A stretch of 64,000 nucleotides of DNA from JALYXI01 sp963795835 (GTDB lineage Bacteria > Acidobacteriota > Terriglobia > Bryobacterales > Bryobacteraceae). Made by a program: the position numbers and the translations under genes. Below are positions 16,717 to 25,417 of this stretch, in pieces. Each line of letters begins with the position of its first letter. The stretch's first letter is position 1. The DNA lies in contig CAWCJC010000009.1 of the NCBI GenBank assembly GCA_963795835.1, forward strand, positions 496,001 to 560,000, in the 5' to 3' direction. The notes under the pieces were generated by a model. The model was not told where the DNA came from. It searched no databases and saw only the letters and a program-made list of their open reading frames with translations.

Positions 16717-17808
16717 TTATAAATCGCAAACGAATCGAAAGCCGTCGCGCGTAATCTGCAGTGTGCGCGCCGCCAAGGCTTCCAAGCCCGCGGCCTGCGC
16801 TGCCAGATCCAGTTCCGGCCGCAAATCATTATGTATAAAATAGCCGCCCGGCGCCAGATGCGCAGCAATATTCGCCAGCGCCAGAGTAAGCTCGGCGCCG
16901 TCATAATAAACCAGCACATTCGTCGCAATCACTAGGTCGTAAGCCCGCTCAGTAGGATCGGTCAGGATGTTATGCTTCTGGGCAGTAACACGCCGCGAAG
17001 CATCGGGCCGCAGCGTAAATGCCTTCAGATAGGCCTGTACATCGGCATTCCCCTCCGTGGGAGGGATCTCGATTACGGGATGCCTGCCGAAGTTGTTGAT
17101 GTACCGGATCACGCGATCGTTGATGTCATAGCAATCGATCCGCGCCTCCGGCAAAGCGTCCAGCACCGCGTAGGGCTGAAAGCTCTGGGGCCGCGTAGTC
17201 TCCGCCAGAGCGGTACGGGGCGCAAAGTCCAGGCCCGGCCCGATCACCAGAACCCGCCGTGCCGCGGGCTTCAGCACCTGCAGAGCGGTCCAGACCGTGT
17301 AGTTCACCGTAAACGCCGTATCTGTGGAGTGGCCGCGCCGCGCGTAGGACTTGTTGCCGCCGAACTCCTTCTCGTAAAGGAACTTCATCGCGCGCCGGTA
17401 CTCTCCTTCCAGATCTGCGCCCGCGGCGATTCGGCGGAACTCTGCCATTCGTTCACCGCCGCCCGAACCTCGTAAAGCGGCCCGAAACGCCTGAAGCCGC
17501 AGCGCCGCCGACGTGGGCACCGCGCCCGTTTCGGCAAATTCCTTCGCACTAAGCGCAGGCTCCAAAGGAGGAAGCTTTGTAAATGACCGTGACTGCAACG
17601 CGTAATAGATCGAATGATCCAGTTCGCCCTCTCGCTCCCGCTGCGCCGTCTCCATGCGCAAGCGTTCCAGCCAAGCCCCGAACTGCGACTCCACCACTCC
17701 CTCTGAAGACAACCGCGCCCGCACAGCAGCCGGCAAACCCGCGAACGTCACCGCCTGCGCCGCGAACCCGATTGCGGGCACAATCATCGAAATTACGAGA
17801 CGCTGCAT
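16717..17808 (-). CDS. Secreted methyltransferase-like protein
   Basis: 363 residues. An N-terminal hydrophobic stretch (MQRLVISMIVPAIGFAAQA) looks like a signal peptide. The C-terminal half has a class I SAM-dependent methyltransferase fold: 'ARRVLVIGPGLDFAPRTAL' as motif I, 'ARIDCYDINDRVIRYINNF' with the acidic end of strand 2, 'AYDLVIATNVLVYYDGAELT' as motif IV and 'HLAPGGYFIHND'. The wording is closest to CheR-like enzymes. The N-terminal half (to ~170) is helical and unrecognised. An exported SAM enzyme is odd, since SAM is cytoplasmic, so either the N-terminus is an anchor or the fold has a different use. It begins 8 bp after the HEPN gene on the same strand. Confidence 0.65.
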   Translation of the reverse strand: MQRLVISMIVPAIGFAAQAVTFAGLPAAVRARLSSEGVVESQFGAWLERLRMETAQREREGELDHSIYYALQSRSFTKLPPLEPALSAKEFAETGAVPTSAALRLQAFRAALRGSGGGERMAEFRRIAAGADLEGEYRRAMKFLYEKEFGGNKSYARRGHSTDTAFTVNYTVWTALQVLKPAARRVLVIGPGLDFAPRTALAETTRPQSFQPYAVLDALPEARIDCYDINDRVIRYINNFGRHPVIEIPPTEGNADVQAYLKAFTLRPDASRRVTAQKHNILTDPTERAYDLVIATNVLVYYDGAELTLALANIAAHLAPGGYFIHNDLRPELDLAAQAAGLEALAARTLQITRDGFRFVCDL

Positions 17809-17816
17809 CGCTTTGG

Positions 17817-18209
17817 TTATCCGACGCTTTGAATTAAGCCCCTAACAGCATCTATAAAGCGACCGGCATCCGCCAAAGCTACACTCGCTTTCTCTACCGA
17901 AAGCTCCGAGTCTGGCCCGGTTTCATAATCAGCTACTGCCTTGAAATTGTAAGCTCTCGAAAGAAAGGTTCGCTGGTCAGCGGAAATACCCGGATCGTTT
18001 TTAGTTAAACTGAGAAACTCAATTTGAACACCCTTATGAGATTTGGCTATTTTTCCGGTGCGCTCGAAAGCAAAGGCTTGCGCCGCATGGAAAGCCGCTA
18101 GATAGGCAGCTCGCCCAGCATCGTCATTCAGGCCTGCTTTCAGCATTATGGAGCCGCTGTCTAAGTGTTTTCTTGCTTTGTCTAGAAAGCGGTTTGCCTC
18201 ATCGGTCAC
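17817..18209 (-). CDS. HEPN domain protein (partner of MNT nucleotidyltransferase)
   Basis: 130 residues, all-helical. Recognisable pieces of the HEPN (PF05168) family: 'ANRFLDKARKHLDSGSIMLK', 'GRAAYLAAFHAAQAFAFER', 'IAKSHKGVQIEFLSL' and 'FLSRAYNFKAVADYETG'. The Rx4-6H RNase motif of HepT-type toxins is not evident; this protein belongs to the subgroup with an ADY signature instead. It overlaps the upstream MNT gene by 4 bp (ATGA), implying translational coupling. Known MNT-HEPN pairs act as toxin-antitoxin modules in which the nucleotidyltransferase AMPylates the HEPN RNase. That role is inferred here from pairing. Confidence 0.8.
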   Translation of the reverse strand: MTDEANRFLDKARKHLDSGSIMLKAGLNDDAGRAAYLAAFHAAQAFAFERTGKIAKSHKGVQIEFLSLTKNDPGISADQRTFLSRAYNFKAVADYETGPDSELSVEKASVALADAGRFIDAVRGLIQSVG

Positions 18210-18514
18210 AACTCGATTCCGTCCCGCCGGATCTCCTGCATCAGAGGCGAATGCTCACCATAGGCCGCCGCCCGATACGGACGCGCATCGAAAAACCAGC
18301 CGGTGTCGTCCCAAAATTTGACTCGCAAGTCCGCCAGCTTGTCGAATTCCGCCCAACGGTCAGAGATCTCCGTCAGAAACACAGCGATATCGTAATCGGA
18401 ATCCTCGCGTGCCTCTCCGCGCGCGCGCGAACCATAGAGAACAACGCGTTCAATCCGGTCCCCATACATCGTATCGAGAGCGGCGCGAAACGTCTGCAGC
18501 AAAGGATTGATCAC
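18206..18514 (-). CDS. MNT-type nucleotidyltransferase (antitoxin of MNT-HEPN pair)
   Basis: 102 residues with the minimal nucleotidyltransferase motif 'VVLYGSRARGEAREDSDYDI', that is, GS followed by DxD, needed for metal and NTP binding. A third acidic strand may lie in 'KFWDDTGWFFDARPY'. It is the first gene of a pair with HEPN and probably neutralises it by nucleotide transfer. No operator palindrome was found in the upstream DNA near the start. Confidence 0.85.
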   Translation of the reverse strand: MINPLLQTFRAALDTMYGDRIERVVLYGSRARGEAREDSDYDIAVFLTEISDRWAEFDKLADLRVKFWDDTGWFFDARPYRAAAYGEHSPLMQEIRRDGIEL

Positions 18515-19140
18515 GGACTACCCATCGCTAAGAATATCTCTTCTGCCCACAAACAGATCACCAGATGCGGATCCAGCACGCAGCAGAGCTTCCTCACAGA
18601 CCACAAGCTTGAAGCTCGACCGAGCGCCTGCTCGCCGTTGTAGCCGCAGCAACTTGCCATTCACCAACCTCCCCAAAAAATCCCGCTAAGAAAACAAATC
18701 ACTTCGCCCCAAAACTCCATAAGTCTCCCCAGACTCGCGCTCCCGCTCATTCCACAATAACCATGCGGACCTCCGCCTCTATTCAATGCGCAACCACCCT
18801 CAGCCAAGCGAACCACTGCAGTCCGCCTCCCCTGTCGCACTTCCTCAGCTACCCAACAAATTTATTTTCGACACACCAACCCTGGGAAGTGGCTCTAAAC
18901 AAACGAAGTTCACTCGCCAAGACCCTGAGAAAATAACCTGAGAACCCTAACGAACAACCCGCCAACCCTGAGCCTGCGCCCGAAATCCTCAGGGTTCAAG
19001 CACTCAAATAGTCAATCGTTCCCGCCGCAATCGCCCCCGCCACCCGACGCCCGCTTCCCCCAACCACGCCCTCCGAAAAACGTCATTCACGCCTGTCGGC
19101 AAGCGTCCCACCGAACCCCTTTCCAGCGACAATCATCAGA
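18515..19140. other. Non-coding divergent region
   Basis: 626 bp between the MNT gene and the ABC exporter, read outward on both sides. Composition is low in G on the plus strand (C/A-rich) and no frame resembles a protein. ACCCTGAG/CCTGAG motifs recur at 18922-18973, and one pair forms the inverted repeat listed separately. No tRNA or known RNA was recognised. Confidence 0.5.
18964..18996. repeat. Inverted repeat AACCCTGAG / CTCAGGGTT
   Basis: Perfect 9-bp arms at 18964-18972 and 18988-18996 with a 15-nt spacer. Related ACCCTGAG and CCTGAG copies lie within the preceding 45 bp. There is no T-tract, so a terminator is unlikely; a protein-binding site or a short structured RNA is possible. 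Confidence 0.4.
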
Positions 19141-20922
19141 ATGCCTATGACTAAACCGCGCCTCAAGACACTGCTTCCCGAAGTCTGGGCCCTCATGGCG
19201 CCTCGCCGCGGCATCCTCGCTGCCGGTTTCGTCCTCATGGTCATCAATCGTCTCTCCGGCCTCGTCCTGCCCGCCTCCACCAAGTACCTGGTCGATAACG
19301 TAGTCGGCCAAAAACAAGTCAACCTGCTCCTCCCCCTCATCCTCGTCGTTCTGGCCGCCACTGTCATCCAGGGGATTACCTCTTACTCGCTTACCCAACT
19401 CCTCTCCGTGGCCGCGCAGAAACTCATCACCGAACTGCGCCGCAACGTCCAGGCCCACATCGGTCGCCTCCCCGTCGCCTATTTCGACTCCAACCGCTCC
19501 GGCACCCTGGTTTCCCGCATCATGAGCGATGTCGAAGGCATCCGCAACCTCATCGGCACCGGCCTGGTCGAGTTCGCCGGCGGCATCCTCACCGCGATCG
19601 TCTCCTTCATCATCCTGATGACCATCAGCGCCCGCATGACCGCCATTGCGCTCGTCATCGTCTTGAGCTTCGCGTTCTTCCTCCAGCGCTCGCTTGGCAA
19701 AATCCGCCCCATCTTCAAGGAGCGCGGCAAGATCACCGCTGAAGTCACCGGCCGTCTTACCGAGTTCCTGGGCGGCATCCGCGTCGTCAAAGGCTATAGC
19801 GCCGAAGCGCGCGAAGAATCCGTCTTCGCCCAAGGGGTCGGCCGCCTGCTCGAGAACGTCCTCAAGACCCTCAGCTCCATCTCGTTCATGACGCTTTCCG
19901 CCACTCTGCTCTTGGGCATCGTGAGCGCCATCGTCATGTACATCGGGGGTCGGCAAATCCTAGCCGGCACTCTTACGCTTGGCGACTTTTTCAAGTACAC
20001 GGCCTTCCTGGCGCTCTTAGTCGCCCCGGTCTTCCAGATTGTCGCGATCGGAACCCAACTCAGCGAAGCGTTAGCTGGCCTTGAACGCACCCGTGAGGTT
20101 CTTTCCGAACAGCAGGAGGACAAAGACCCGAACCGCACCCTCGCAATGCCCTCCATCCGTGGCCACGTCCGCTTCGACCACGTCGATTTCTCCTACGAGC
20201 CCGGCAAGCAGGTCCTTCACGACGTCTCCTTCGATTCCGAACCCGGCACAGTGACCGCGCTCGTCGGCTCCTCCGGCTCCGGCAAATCGACCATCATCGG
20301 ACTCATCACCGCCTTCAACACGCCGCAAGCCGGAACCATCTGGATCGACGACGTGGACCTCTCGAAAGCGCAGCTCTCCACCTATCGCAACCAGCTGGGC
20401 GTAGTCCTCCAGGAGTCGTTTCTCTTCGATGGCACCATCCGCGATAATGTGGCGTTCTCCCGCCCGCAAGCCACCGAAGAACAAATCCTCGAAGCGTGCC
20501 GCATCGCCAACGTCCACGAATTCGTCAGCAAGTTCAAGGAGGGCTACGACACCATCGTCGGCGAACGCGGCGTCAAGCTCTCCGGCGGCCAACGCCAGCG
20601 CGTCTCGATCGCAAGAGCCATCCTGGCTGACCCGAGGATCCTGATCCTCGACGAGGCCACCTCCAGCCTGGACTCAGAATCCGAAGCGCTGATTCAGGAA
20701 GGTCTCTCTTTCCTCATGCAAGGCCGCACCACCTTCGTCATCGCGCACCGCCTGAGCACGATACGCCGTGCTGATCAAATTCTGGTAATCGAAAACGGAA
20801 GAGTCGCGGAACGGGGCACTCATGGCCAACTCTACGGAGCCCAAGGCCGGTACCACGACCTATACACTCGCCAGCACGGACTCGAACGCAACTTGTTCCT
20901 GGCTCCGGGGGAAGCCAGCTAA
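19141..20922 (+). CDS. MsbA-like ABC exporter (fused permease-ATPase)
   Basis: 593 residues. Six membrane segments lie in residues ~20-320 with the coupling region 'RLPVAYFDSNRSGTLVSRIM'. The ATPase follows: Walker A 'GSSGSGKSTI' at ~376-385, Q-loop 'LGVVLQESFLFDGTIRDNV', signature 'VKLSGGQRQRVSIARAI', Walker B 'ILILDEATSSLD' and H-loop 'FVIAHRLSTI'. A homodimeric lipid or drug exporter is expected. An lpxB gene lies 3 kb away, so lipid A flipping (MsbA role) is plausible but not shown. A second possible start, ATG 19147, is two codons downstream. Confidence 0.9.
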   Translation: MPMTKPRLKTLLPEVWALMAPRRGILAAGFVLMVINRLSGLVLPASTKYLVDNVVGQKQVNLLLPLILVVLAATVIQGITSYSLTQLLSVAAQKLITELRRNVQAHIGRLPVAYFDSNRSGTLVSRIMSDVEGIRNLIGTGLVEFAGGILTAIVSFIILMTISARMTAIALVIVLSFAFFLQRSLGKIRPIFKERGKITAEVTGRLTEFLGGIRVVKGYSAEAREESVFAQGVGRLLENVLKTLSSISFMTLSATLLLGIVSAIVMYIGGRQILAGTLTLGDFFKYTAFLALLVAPVFQIVAIGTQLSEALAGLERTREVLSEQQEDKDPNRTLAMPSIRGHVRFDHVDFSYEPGKQVLHDVSFDSEPGTVTALVGSSGSGKSTIIGLITAFNTPQAGTIWIDDVDLSKAQLSTYRNQLGVVLQESFLFDGTIRDNVAFSRPQATEEQILEACRIANVHEFVSKFKEGYDTIVGERGVKLSGGQRQRVSIARAILADPRILILDEATSSLDSESEALIQEGLSFLMQGRTTFVIAHRLSTIRRADQILVIENGRVAERGTHGQLYGAQGRYHDLYTRQHGLERNLFLAPGEAS

Positions 20923-20926
20923 TGTA

Positions 20927-22879
20927 CTAAATCCCGTCGCTCTTCTTCCGCTCGTACGGGGTCTTGATCAACTTTGCGACTTCATCCTGCGCCGCCTGCG
21001 TATTGTCCCGGGTTCTTCGGGCCTGCTCATACTCATTCACCGCGCGTTCCCGCTGCCCGGTAATATCGAAGATCCTTCCCAGGTTGATGTGCGCCCAAAC
21101 CTCCACCCACTTCGGGTCCAGGTCGCCATTCAACGTCTCGCGGAACTCGTTCGCGGCGCTCTGATAGTTGTTCTGCAGGAAGAAAACTTCCGCGATCCGG
21201 TAGTGCGCCAGCGAACTGGTCCGCTGCGTCTCCAGCGCCTTCTGATATTCCTTGATCGCCTCGGCAAACTCGCTGATCTCCGCGAACTGCTCGCCCTTCC
21301 GGATCGCCACATTCACCCGCACCGTGCTGCTGTACTTCAGCAACCGGCTGTTCGGATCGATGGTCACCGTCTTCGGCTTGCCGAAGGTGTCTACCGAAAA
21401 TTCCGACGAAGTCCCCATCACTTCAACGCGCTTCTCTTCCGGGTTGCCTTCCGTCTCGATCTTCAGATCGACAGGCATGCGGAACGTATCCAGATCCTGC
21501 GACACCTTGCCTTGCACCCGGAATCCCTTCGTCGTGCGGAAAATCGTGTACTCCAGCTTGAACTCCGGCGCGCCGCTCGATTCAATCCACTCAATAAAGA
21601 ACCACTTCAGATCCTGCCCCGAAACCTGCTCCGCCACTTTACGGAAGTCTTCCGTGATCGCGCTCTTCCCGGAATACTGCTGCGCGAATTGCTTCAAGGT
21701 CGCAAAAAACTTCTCATCGCCGATTACGTACCGAAGCATGTTCAACACTTCCGCGCCCTTGCTCGCGCTCAGCGCCCACATCTCGGGCGAGTAATCCTCC
21801 AACCGCGCTTCCTGTACCACAGGAATGTTGTCCACGGTCAACGCTTCCACGCTCGCGGCCTTCATCTGGGCTTCAAGGGCGCCCGCGCCCGTCAGGTGCT
21901 CCGCCCACAATGCTTCCGAATACGCCGCCAGCCCGTTATCCAGCCACAAATGGTTGCGCGTGCCCGCCGAAACCTGATTGCTCCACCACTGCCGCGACAC
22001 CTCATTCGACAGCACGCGGCTATTCACGTCGTGCCCCACTGTGCGCGAGTTCAGAAAGATCAACCCCGGTGCGGCATACCCATTCGGCGCACCCGTCTCC
22101 GTCTCGAAGACCGTCAGATTCGCATTGGGCGCAATCCCGAACAAGCCCGTAAAATAATTCACCATCTTCGCGGTTTCATCCGCGTACACCTTCGTCATCC
22201 CCGCTTCCGGCCCGCGGAAATACAGATACGTCACCACGCCTTCGGAGGGCACCTTCACCACCGGGGTCTTGCTCACGCCGATGCTCCCCGGGAACGAAGC
22301 TCGCGGGAATTTGTAGCTATACACCGTCTTCCCCGCCTGCTTCTGGGGCGTGCCATTGCCGCTGGCCACCACCTGATCGCCCTCGGGCACCGTCACGTTC
22401 ACATCAGCCGAAAACCGGTCTGTGGTGTAGCCGTTAACGGGAAACCAGCGCGCCGGATACAGCAGATACGCGAAATCCTCATGAATGGCCGCGAACTTGA
22501 TTCCGTAAATGGGCGACTCCTCATTGCCCGTCAGATGTCCGTCATAAACGAACCGGATTGTCTTCGCCACGCCCTTTTCGAGCGGCTGCGGAAACGCCAC
22601 ACGCACCGTAAAGTCAGGCGCGTTCCGCGTCGCCGTCAGAGCATTCCCTTGGTCGTCAGTCACTTTCGAGACAGTCAGAGCATTGTTCAACTCAAACACG
22701 GCGTCCGTCGCGCCCGCATCGAGCGGCACAAATCGCACAGCCACACGCGCAGCCAGCGACTGTGTCTTCCCGTTCACATCCGCGTCGATCGTGTAATGTT
22801 CCACGTCGATCCGGCTCCGGTGATCCTGCGCGCCCGCTACGCCCGCGAACGCCAACCAACAAACAAGAAATCTAAACAA
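20927..22879 (-). CDS. M1 aminopeptidase-like protein lacking the zinc site, with C-terminal TPRs
   Basis: 650 residues. Signal peptide at 1-17 (to GVAGA). Residues ~20-200 match the M1 N-terminal beta domain ('IDVEHYTIDADVNGKTQSL'), ~230-450 the thermolysin-like domain, and ~540-640 hold TPRs ('EFAEAIKEYQKALETQ', 'HINLGRIFDITGQRERAVNE'). The active site is gone: HExxH is 'NEVSR' at 292-296 (only Glu kept), the third ligand Glu expected 19 residues after the second His is Asn315 ('WLDNG'), and the GxMEN motif reads 'GAPNG'. It is thus a pseudo-peptidase, perhaps a binding or scaffold protein. Its start overlaps the lpxB stop by 8 bp, implying coupled translation. Confidence 0.85.
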   Translation of the reverse strand: MFRFLVCWLAFAGVAGAQDHRSRIDVEHYTIDADVNGKTQSLAARVAVRFVPLDAGATDAVFELNNALTVSKVTDDQGNALTATRNAPDFTVRVAFPQPLEKGVAKTIRFVYDGHLTGNEESPIYGIKFAAIHEDFAYLLYPARWFPVNGYTTDRFSADVNVTVPEGDQVVASGNGTPQKQAGKTVYSYKFPRASFPGSIGVSKTPVVKVPSEGVVTYLYFRGPEAGMTKVYADETAKMVNYFTGLFGIAPNANLTVFETETGAPNGYAAPGLIFLNSRTVGHDVNSRVLSNEVSRQWWSNQVSAGTRNHLWLDNGLAAYSEALWAEHLTGAGALEAQMKAASVEALTVDNIPVVQEARLEDYSPEMWALSASKGAEVLNMLRYVIGDEKFFATLKQFAQQYSGKSAITEDFRKVAEQVSGQDLKWFFIEWIESSGAPEFKLEYTIFRTTKGFRVQGKVSQDLDTFRMPVDLKIETEGNPEEKRVEVMGTSSEFSVDTFGKPKTVTIDPNSRLLKYSSTVRVNVAIRKGEQFAEISEFAEAIKEYQKALETQRTSSLAHYRIAEVFFLQNNYQSAANEFRETLNGDLDPKWVEVWAHINLGRIFDITGQRERAVNEYEQARRTRDNTQAAQDEVAKLIKTPYERKKSDGI

Positions 22880-24011
22880 CGCTTTCCTCCCAAACTCTCA
22901 CCACTTCGTCCGCCGCGCGGCCCATCGCGCTCCCTTCGAACTCCAGCCGCCGCCGGACCGCCGCTAACTCTTCCTTCATTGTCCGCCGCTTCGCCTCGCT
23001 CCGTAACAGTTCCGCCGCATGGCCGGCCAAAGCTTCCGGCGTCATCTGCCCCTGGATCAACTCCGTCACCACTCGCTTTTCGGCAATCAGGTTCACCATG
23101 GAGAAAAACGGCACTTTTACCAGCATCCTGCCCATCGCCCAACTCAACCGGTTCACCCGGTAAAACACCACCATGGGCGCGCCCAGAAGAGCCGCTTCCA
23201 CTGTCACTGTTCCGCTGGCCGCCAGTATCACGTCGGCATGCGCCATCGCATCCCAGGCTTCACCTTCTAACACTTGGATGGGCGCGGAGCCAATTCGTTC
23301 CCGAAAAAACGCCGTTCCCGCATTCGGCGAGGCCGGCAGAATGAAGTGCGCCTGGAACTCACGCCCCAACAGCTCCACCGCCCCCAAAAGCGGCCCCATA
23401 TGCCGTTCCGATTCGCCTCTCCGGCTCCCCGGCAGAATGGCAACCAGTTTCCTGTCCGCCGGAATCGCATGCTTCGCCCGAAACTCTTCCGGTGACGTCG
23501 CAGCTTTCACGACGCCCACCAATGGATGCCCGATGTACCGCGCCCGCACTCCGTTCTCTGCGAAAAACGGCTCCTCAAACGGAAAGATACACAGCACCGT
23601 CCGCACTACCCGGCGAATGGTTTTGAGCCTCCCCTTCCTCCAGGCCCAAACCTGCGGCGCAATCAGATACACCACCGGTATCGTCAGCTTGGCCGCTACC
23701 CGCAGGTGGAAATCGGGCGAATCCGTTAAAATCGCCAGCGAAGGTTTCCGGCTGCGAACTGCTCGCAGCAGTTTCTGGAACTCACCCCAGATCCGGGGCA
23801 GATGCCGCAGCACCTCCACAAGCCCCACCACCGCCAATTCTTCTGACCGGATTGCCGTCTCCACGCCAGCTTCCCGCAACTTGGGACCAGTGCATCCGAA
23901 AAACTGGGTCTCAGGCCATCGCCGCCGCAACTCCTCCACCAGCAGCGCTGCATATCGGTCTCCCGACGCTTCCCCTGCCGAAACCAGGACCGTCGAGGGT
24001 GCGTTAGGCAT
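22872..24011 (-). CDS. lpxB: Lipid-A-disaccharide synthase LpxB
   Basis: 379 residues from ATG 24011 (MPNAPSTVLVSAGEASGD), the usual length and N-terminus of LpxB; a longer in-frame start at 24107 adds nothing conserved and overlaps the divergent gene. Family motifs: 'SAGEASGDRYAALLVEEL', 'FGCTGPKLREAGVE', 'ILTDSPDFHLRVA', 'VYLIAPQVWAWRKGR', 'VAILPGSRRGESERH', 'ADVILAASGTVTVEAALLGA' and 'MVVFYRVN'. It condenses UDP-2,3-diacylglucosamine with lipid X at the inner membrane. Indicates an outer membrane with lipid A. The other lpx genes are not nearby. The M1-like pseudo-peptidase is coupled downstream. Confidence 0.93.
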   Translation of the reverse strand: MPNAPSTVLVSAGEASGDRYAALLVEELRRRWPETQFFGCTGPKLREAGVETAIRSEELAVVGLVEVLRHLPRIWGEFQKLLRAVRSRKPSLAILTDSPDFHLRVAAKLTIPVVYLIAPQVWAWRKGRLKTIRRVVRTVLCIFPFEEPFFAENGVRARYIGHPLVGVVKAATSPEEFRAKHAIPADRKLVAILPGSRRGESERHMGPLLGAVELLGREFQAHFILPASPNAGTAFFRERIGSAPIQVLEGEAWDAMAHADVILAASGTVTVEAALLGAPMVVFYRVNRLSWAMGRMLVKVPFFSMVNLIAEKRVVTELIQGQMTPEALAGHAAELLRSEAKRRTMKEELAAVRRRLEFEGSAMGRAADEVVRVWEESVV

Positions 24012-24039
24012 GCATCTGTTAAAATCGCATAGCTTTTGC

Positions 24040-24783
24040 ATGCCTGATGAATCCCCTGAAGATTTCCTCCGCGCCCACCGCGGCTCCCTCATCCGTGTCG
24101 ACGACAAAATCTCCTATGTGGCGGTCCCACCCATGCCCGACGAGGACCTGCGCCATTACATCCAGGACACCCTGACCGCCTTGCCGCCCGCCGTGCGCGA
24201 ACAGCTCCCTCCCATCGCCATTTTTCTTGTTCCCTATCTGAATACTGACCCTCCGAGAGTGAGCTCGGATCTTGTGCCCTTGGAGCGCTCACTCCCGTCT
24301 TACAAACTCGAAGAGAAAGGCCGCATGGCGCTTTTCTTCGCCACCAAGGAGGAGGAGGTCTCGGAATTCCATTTCAACTTCTATCACCAGCTCGCCGAGA
24401 TACTCACCGCGAACTGGCCCAAAGAGGCGACCGTGGCAACCGAGTTTTCCAACCTGCTCAAGGAGGAACTCGCTGCCAAAGTCCACGGCGAAATCGATGA
24501 GAAAAGCTGGCAGATGAAGCAGGCCCTTCAGTCGAAGCCCGCGTCGAAGGATTCGAAAGCCTTCCGTGATTACGTAAAGCAAGCCTTCATCGACACCATG
24601 ACGCTGTATCTTCACGGTATCTGTTGCGATATCGACGTCGAAACCGGTCCGCGACAGATGCCCTCGCGCTCCGTTCGAAAGCGCCTGGAGCTGCTGTACG
24701 CCCTCTATCCGCCCCCGGCCGGCCTCGCCGTTTTCCCGGAAGATCTCTCAAAGGTGAGACCTCCCCGGCTGTACAGAGCGTGA
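24040..24783 (+). CDS. Conserved-looking protein of unknown function
   Basis: 247 residues from ATG 24040; an ATG at 24010 would add ten residues and overlap the lpxB start. No signal peptide or membrane segment. The protein is acidic in its first half, with 'KISYVAVPPMPDEDLRHYIQ', 'EKGRMALFFATKEEEVSEFH', 'YHQLAEILTANWPKEA', 'FIDTMTLYLHGICCDIDVE' and 'LELLYALYPPPAGLAVFPED'. I do not recognise a family. Its frame, length and close spacing (13 bp) to tmk support a real gene transcribed with tmk. It is divergent from lpxB with only 28 bp between starts. Confidence 0.7.
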   Translation: MPDESPEDFLRAHRGSLIRVDDKISYVAVPPMPDEDLRHYIQDTLTALPPAVREQLPPIAIFLVPYLNTDPPRVSSDLVPLERSLPSYKLEEKGRMALFFATKEEEVSEFHFNFYHQLAEILTANWPKEATVATEFSNLLKEELAAKVHGEIDEKSWQMKQALQSKPASKDSKAFRDYVKQAFIDTMTLYLHGICCDIDVETGPRQMPSRSVRKRLELLYALYPPPAGLAVFPEDLSKVRPPRLYRA

Positions 24784-24796
24784 GAGAAGAGTCGTG

Positions 24797-25417
24797 ATGC
24801 CGGATCCGCAGCAGAAGGGCATCTTCATCGTTTTTGAGGGTATCGACGGAGCCGGAAAGAGCACTCAGGTTAAGCTTCTGCGGGATGCGCTGGAAGACGC
24901 CGGCCAAGCCGTCATCGCATCAAAAGAGCCCACCAATGGCGAGTGGGGCAGCATCCTCCGGCAGTCTGCCGTCACCGGACGGCTCTCTCTCGAAGAAGAG
25001 CTCGAACTGTTCGTGAAAGATCGGACGGAGCATCTGACAACTCTGATCCTGCCGGCCCTCAAAGCGGGGAAGACGGTGATTCTCGATCGGTACTTCTATT
25101 CCACGATCGCCTACCAGGGCGCCCGCGGTTCAGACGTCAAAAGCCTGACGAAAAGGATGCACCTGCTCTTCCCGCGTCCAGACATCGCGTTCATCCTGGA
25201 TCTCGACCCCGTCTCCGGAATTGACCGGATTGCCCATGGCCGGGCCGAACAACCCAATTATTTCGAAGACCGTGCGAACCTGACCAGCGCGAGGGCGATC
25301 TTTGCTGGGATCGAGGGCGAGGAGATCCAACGTGTGGATGCCACTCTGCCCGCGGATCTTCTGCATCTTCAGATTTTGGAGGTAGTCACATCTTGGCCTT
25401 CGCGATCTGCGCGTTAA
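24797..25417 (+). CDS. tmk: Thymidylate kinase
   Basis: 206 residues. ATG 24797 is chosen; a GTG three bases earlier is also in frame, and AGAAGA lies just upstream. P-loop 'GIFIVFEGIDGAGKSTQVKL', 'SKEPTNGEWGSILRQ' (the DR/E-P-type region binding dTMP), 'LFVKDRTEHLTTLILPAL', the DRY-like 'VILDRYFYSTIAYQGARG' and a lid-side 'GIDRIAHGRAEQPNYFE'. It phosphorylates dTMP to dTDP for DNA synthesis. It overlaps the convergent S41 peptidase gene by 32 bp at their 3' ends. Confidence 0.9.
   Translation: MPDPQQKGIFIVFEGIDGAGKSTQVKLLRDALEDAGQAVIASKEPTNGEWGSILRQSAVTGRLSLEEELELFVKDRTEHLTTLILPALKAGKTVILDRYFYSTIAYQGARGSDVKSLTKRMHLLFPRPDIAFILDLDPVSGIDRIAHGRAEQPNYFEDRANLTSARAIFAGIEGEEIQRVDATLPADLLHLQILEVVTSWPSRSAR

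Noticed and set aside
20822..23344. 840-residue plus-strand open frame
   Set aside because: Antisense to the M1-like gene and lpxB; Arg/His/Pro-rich, with no protein family resemblance.
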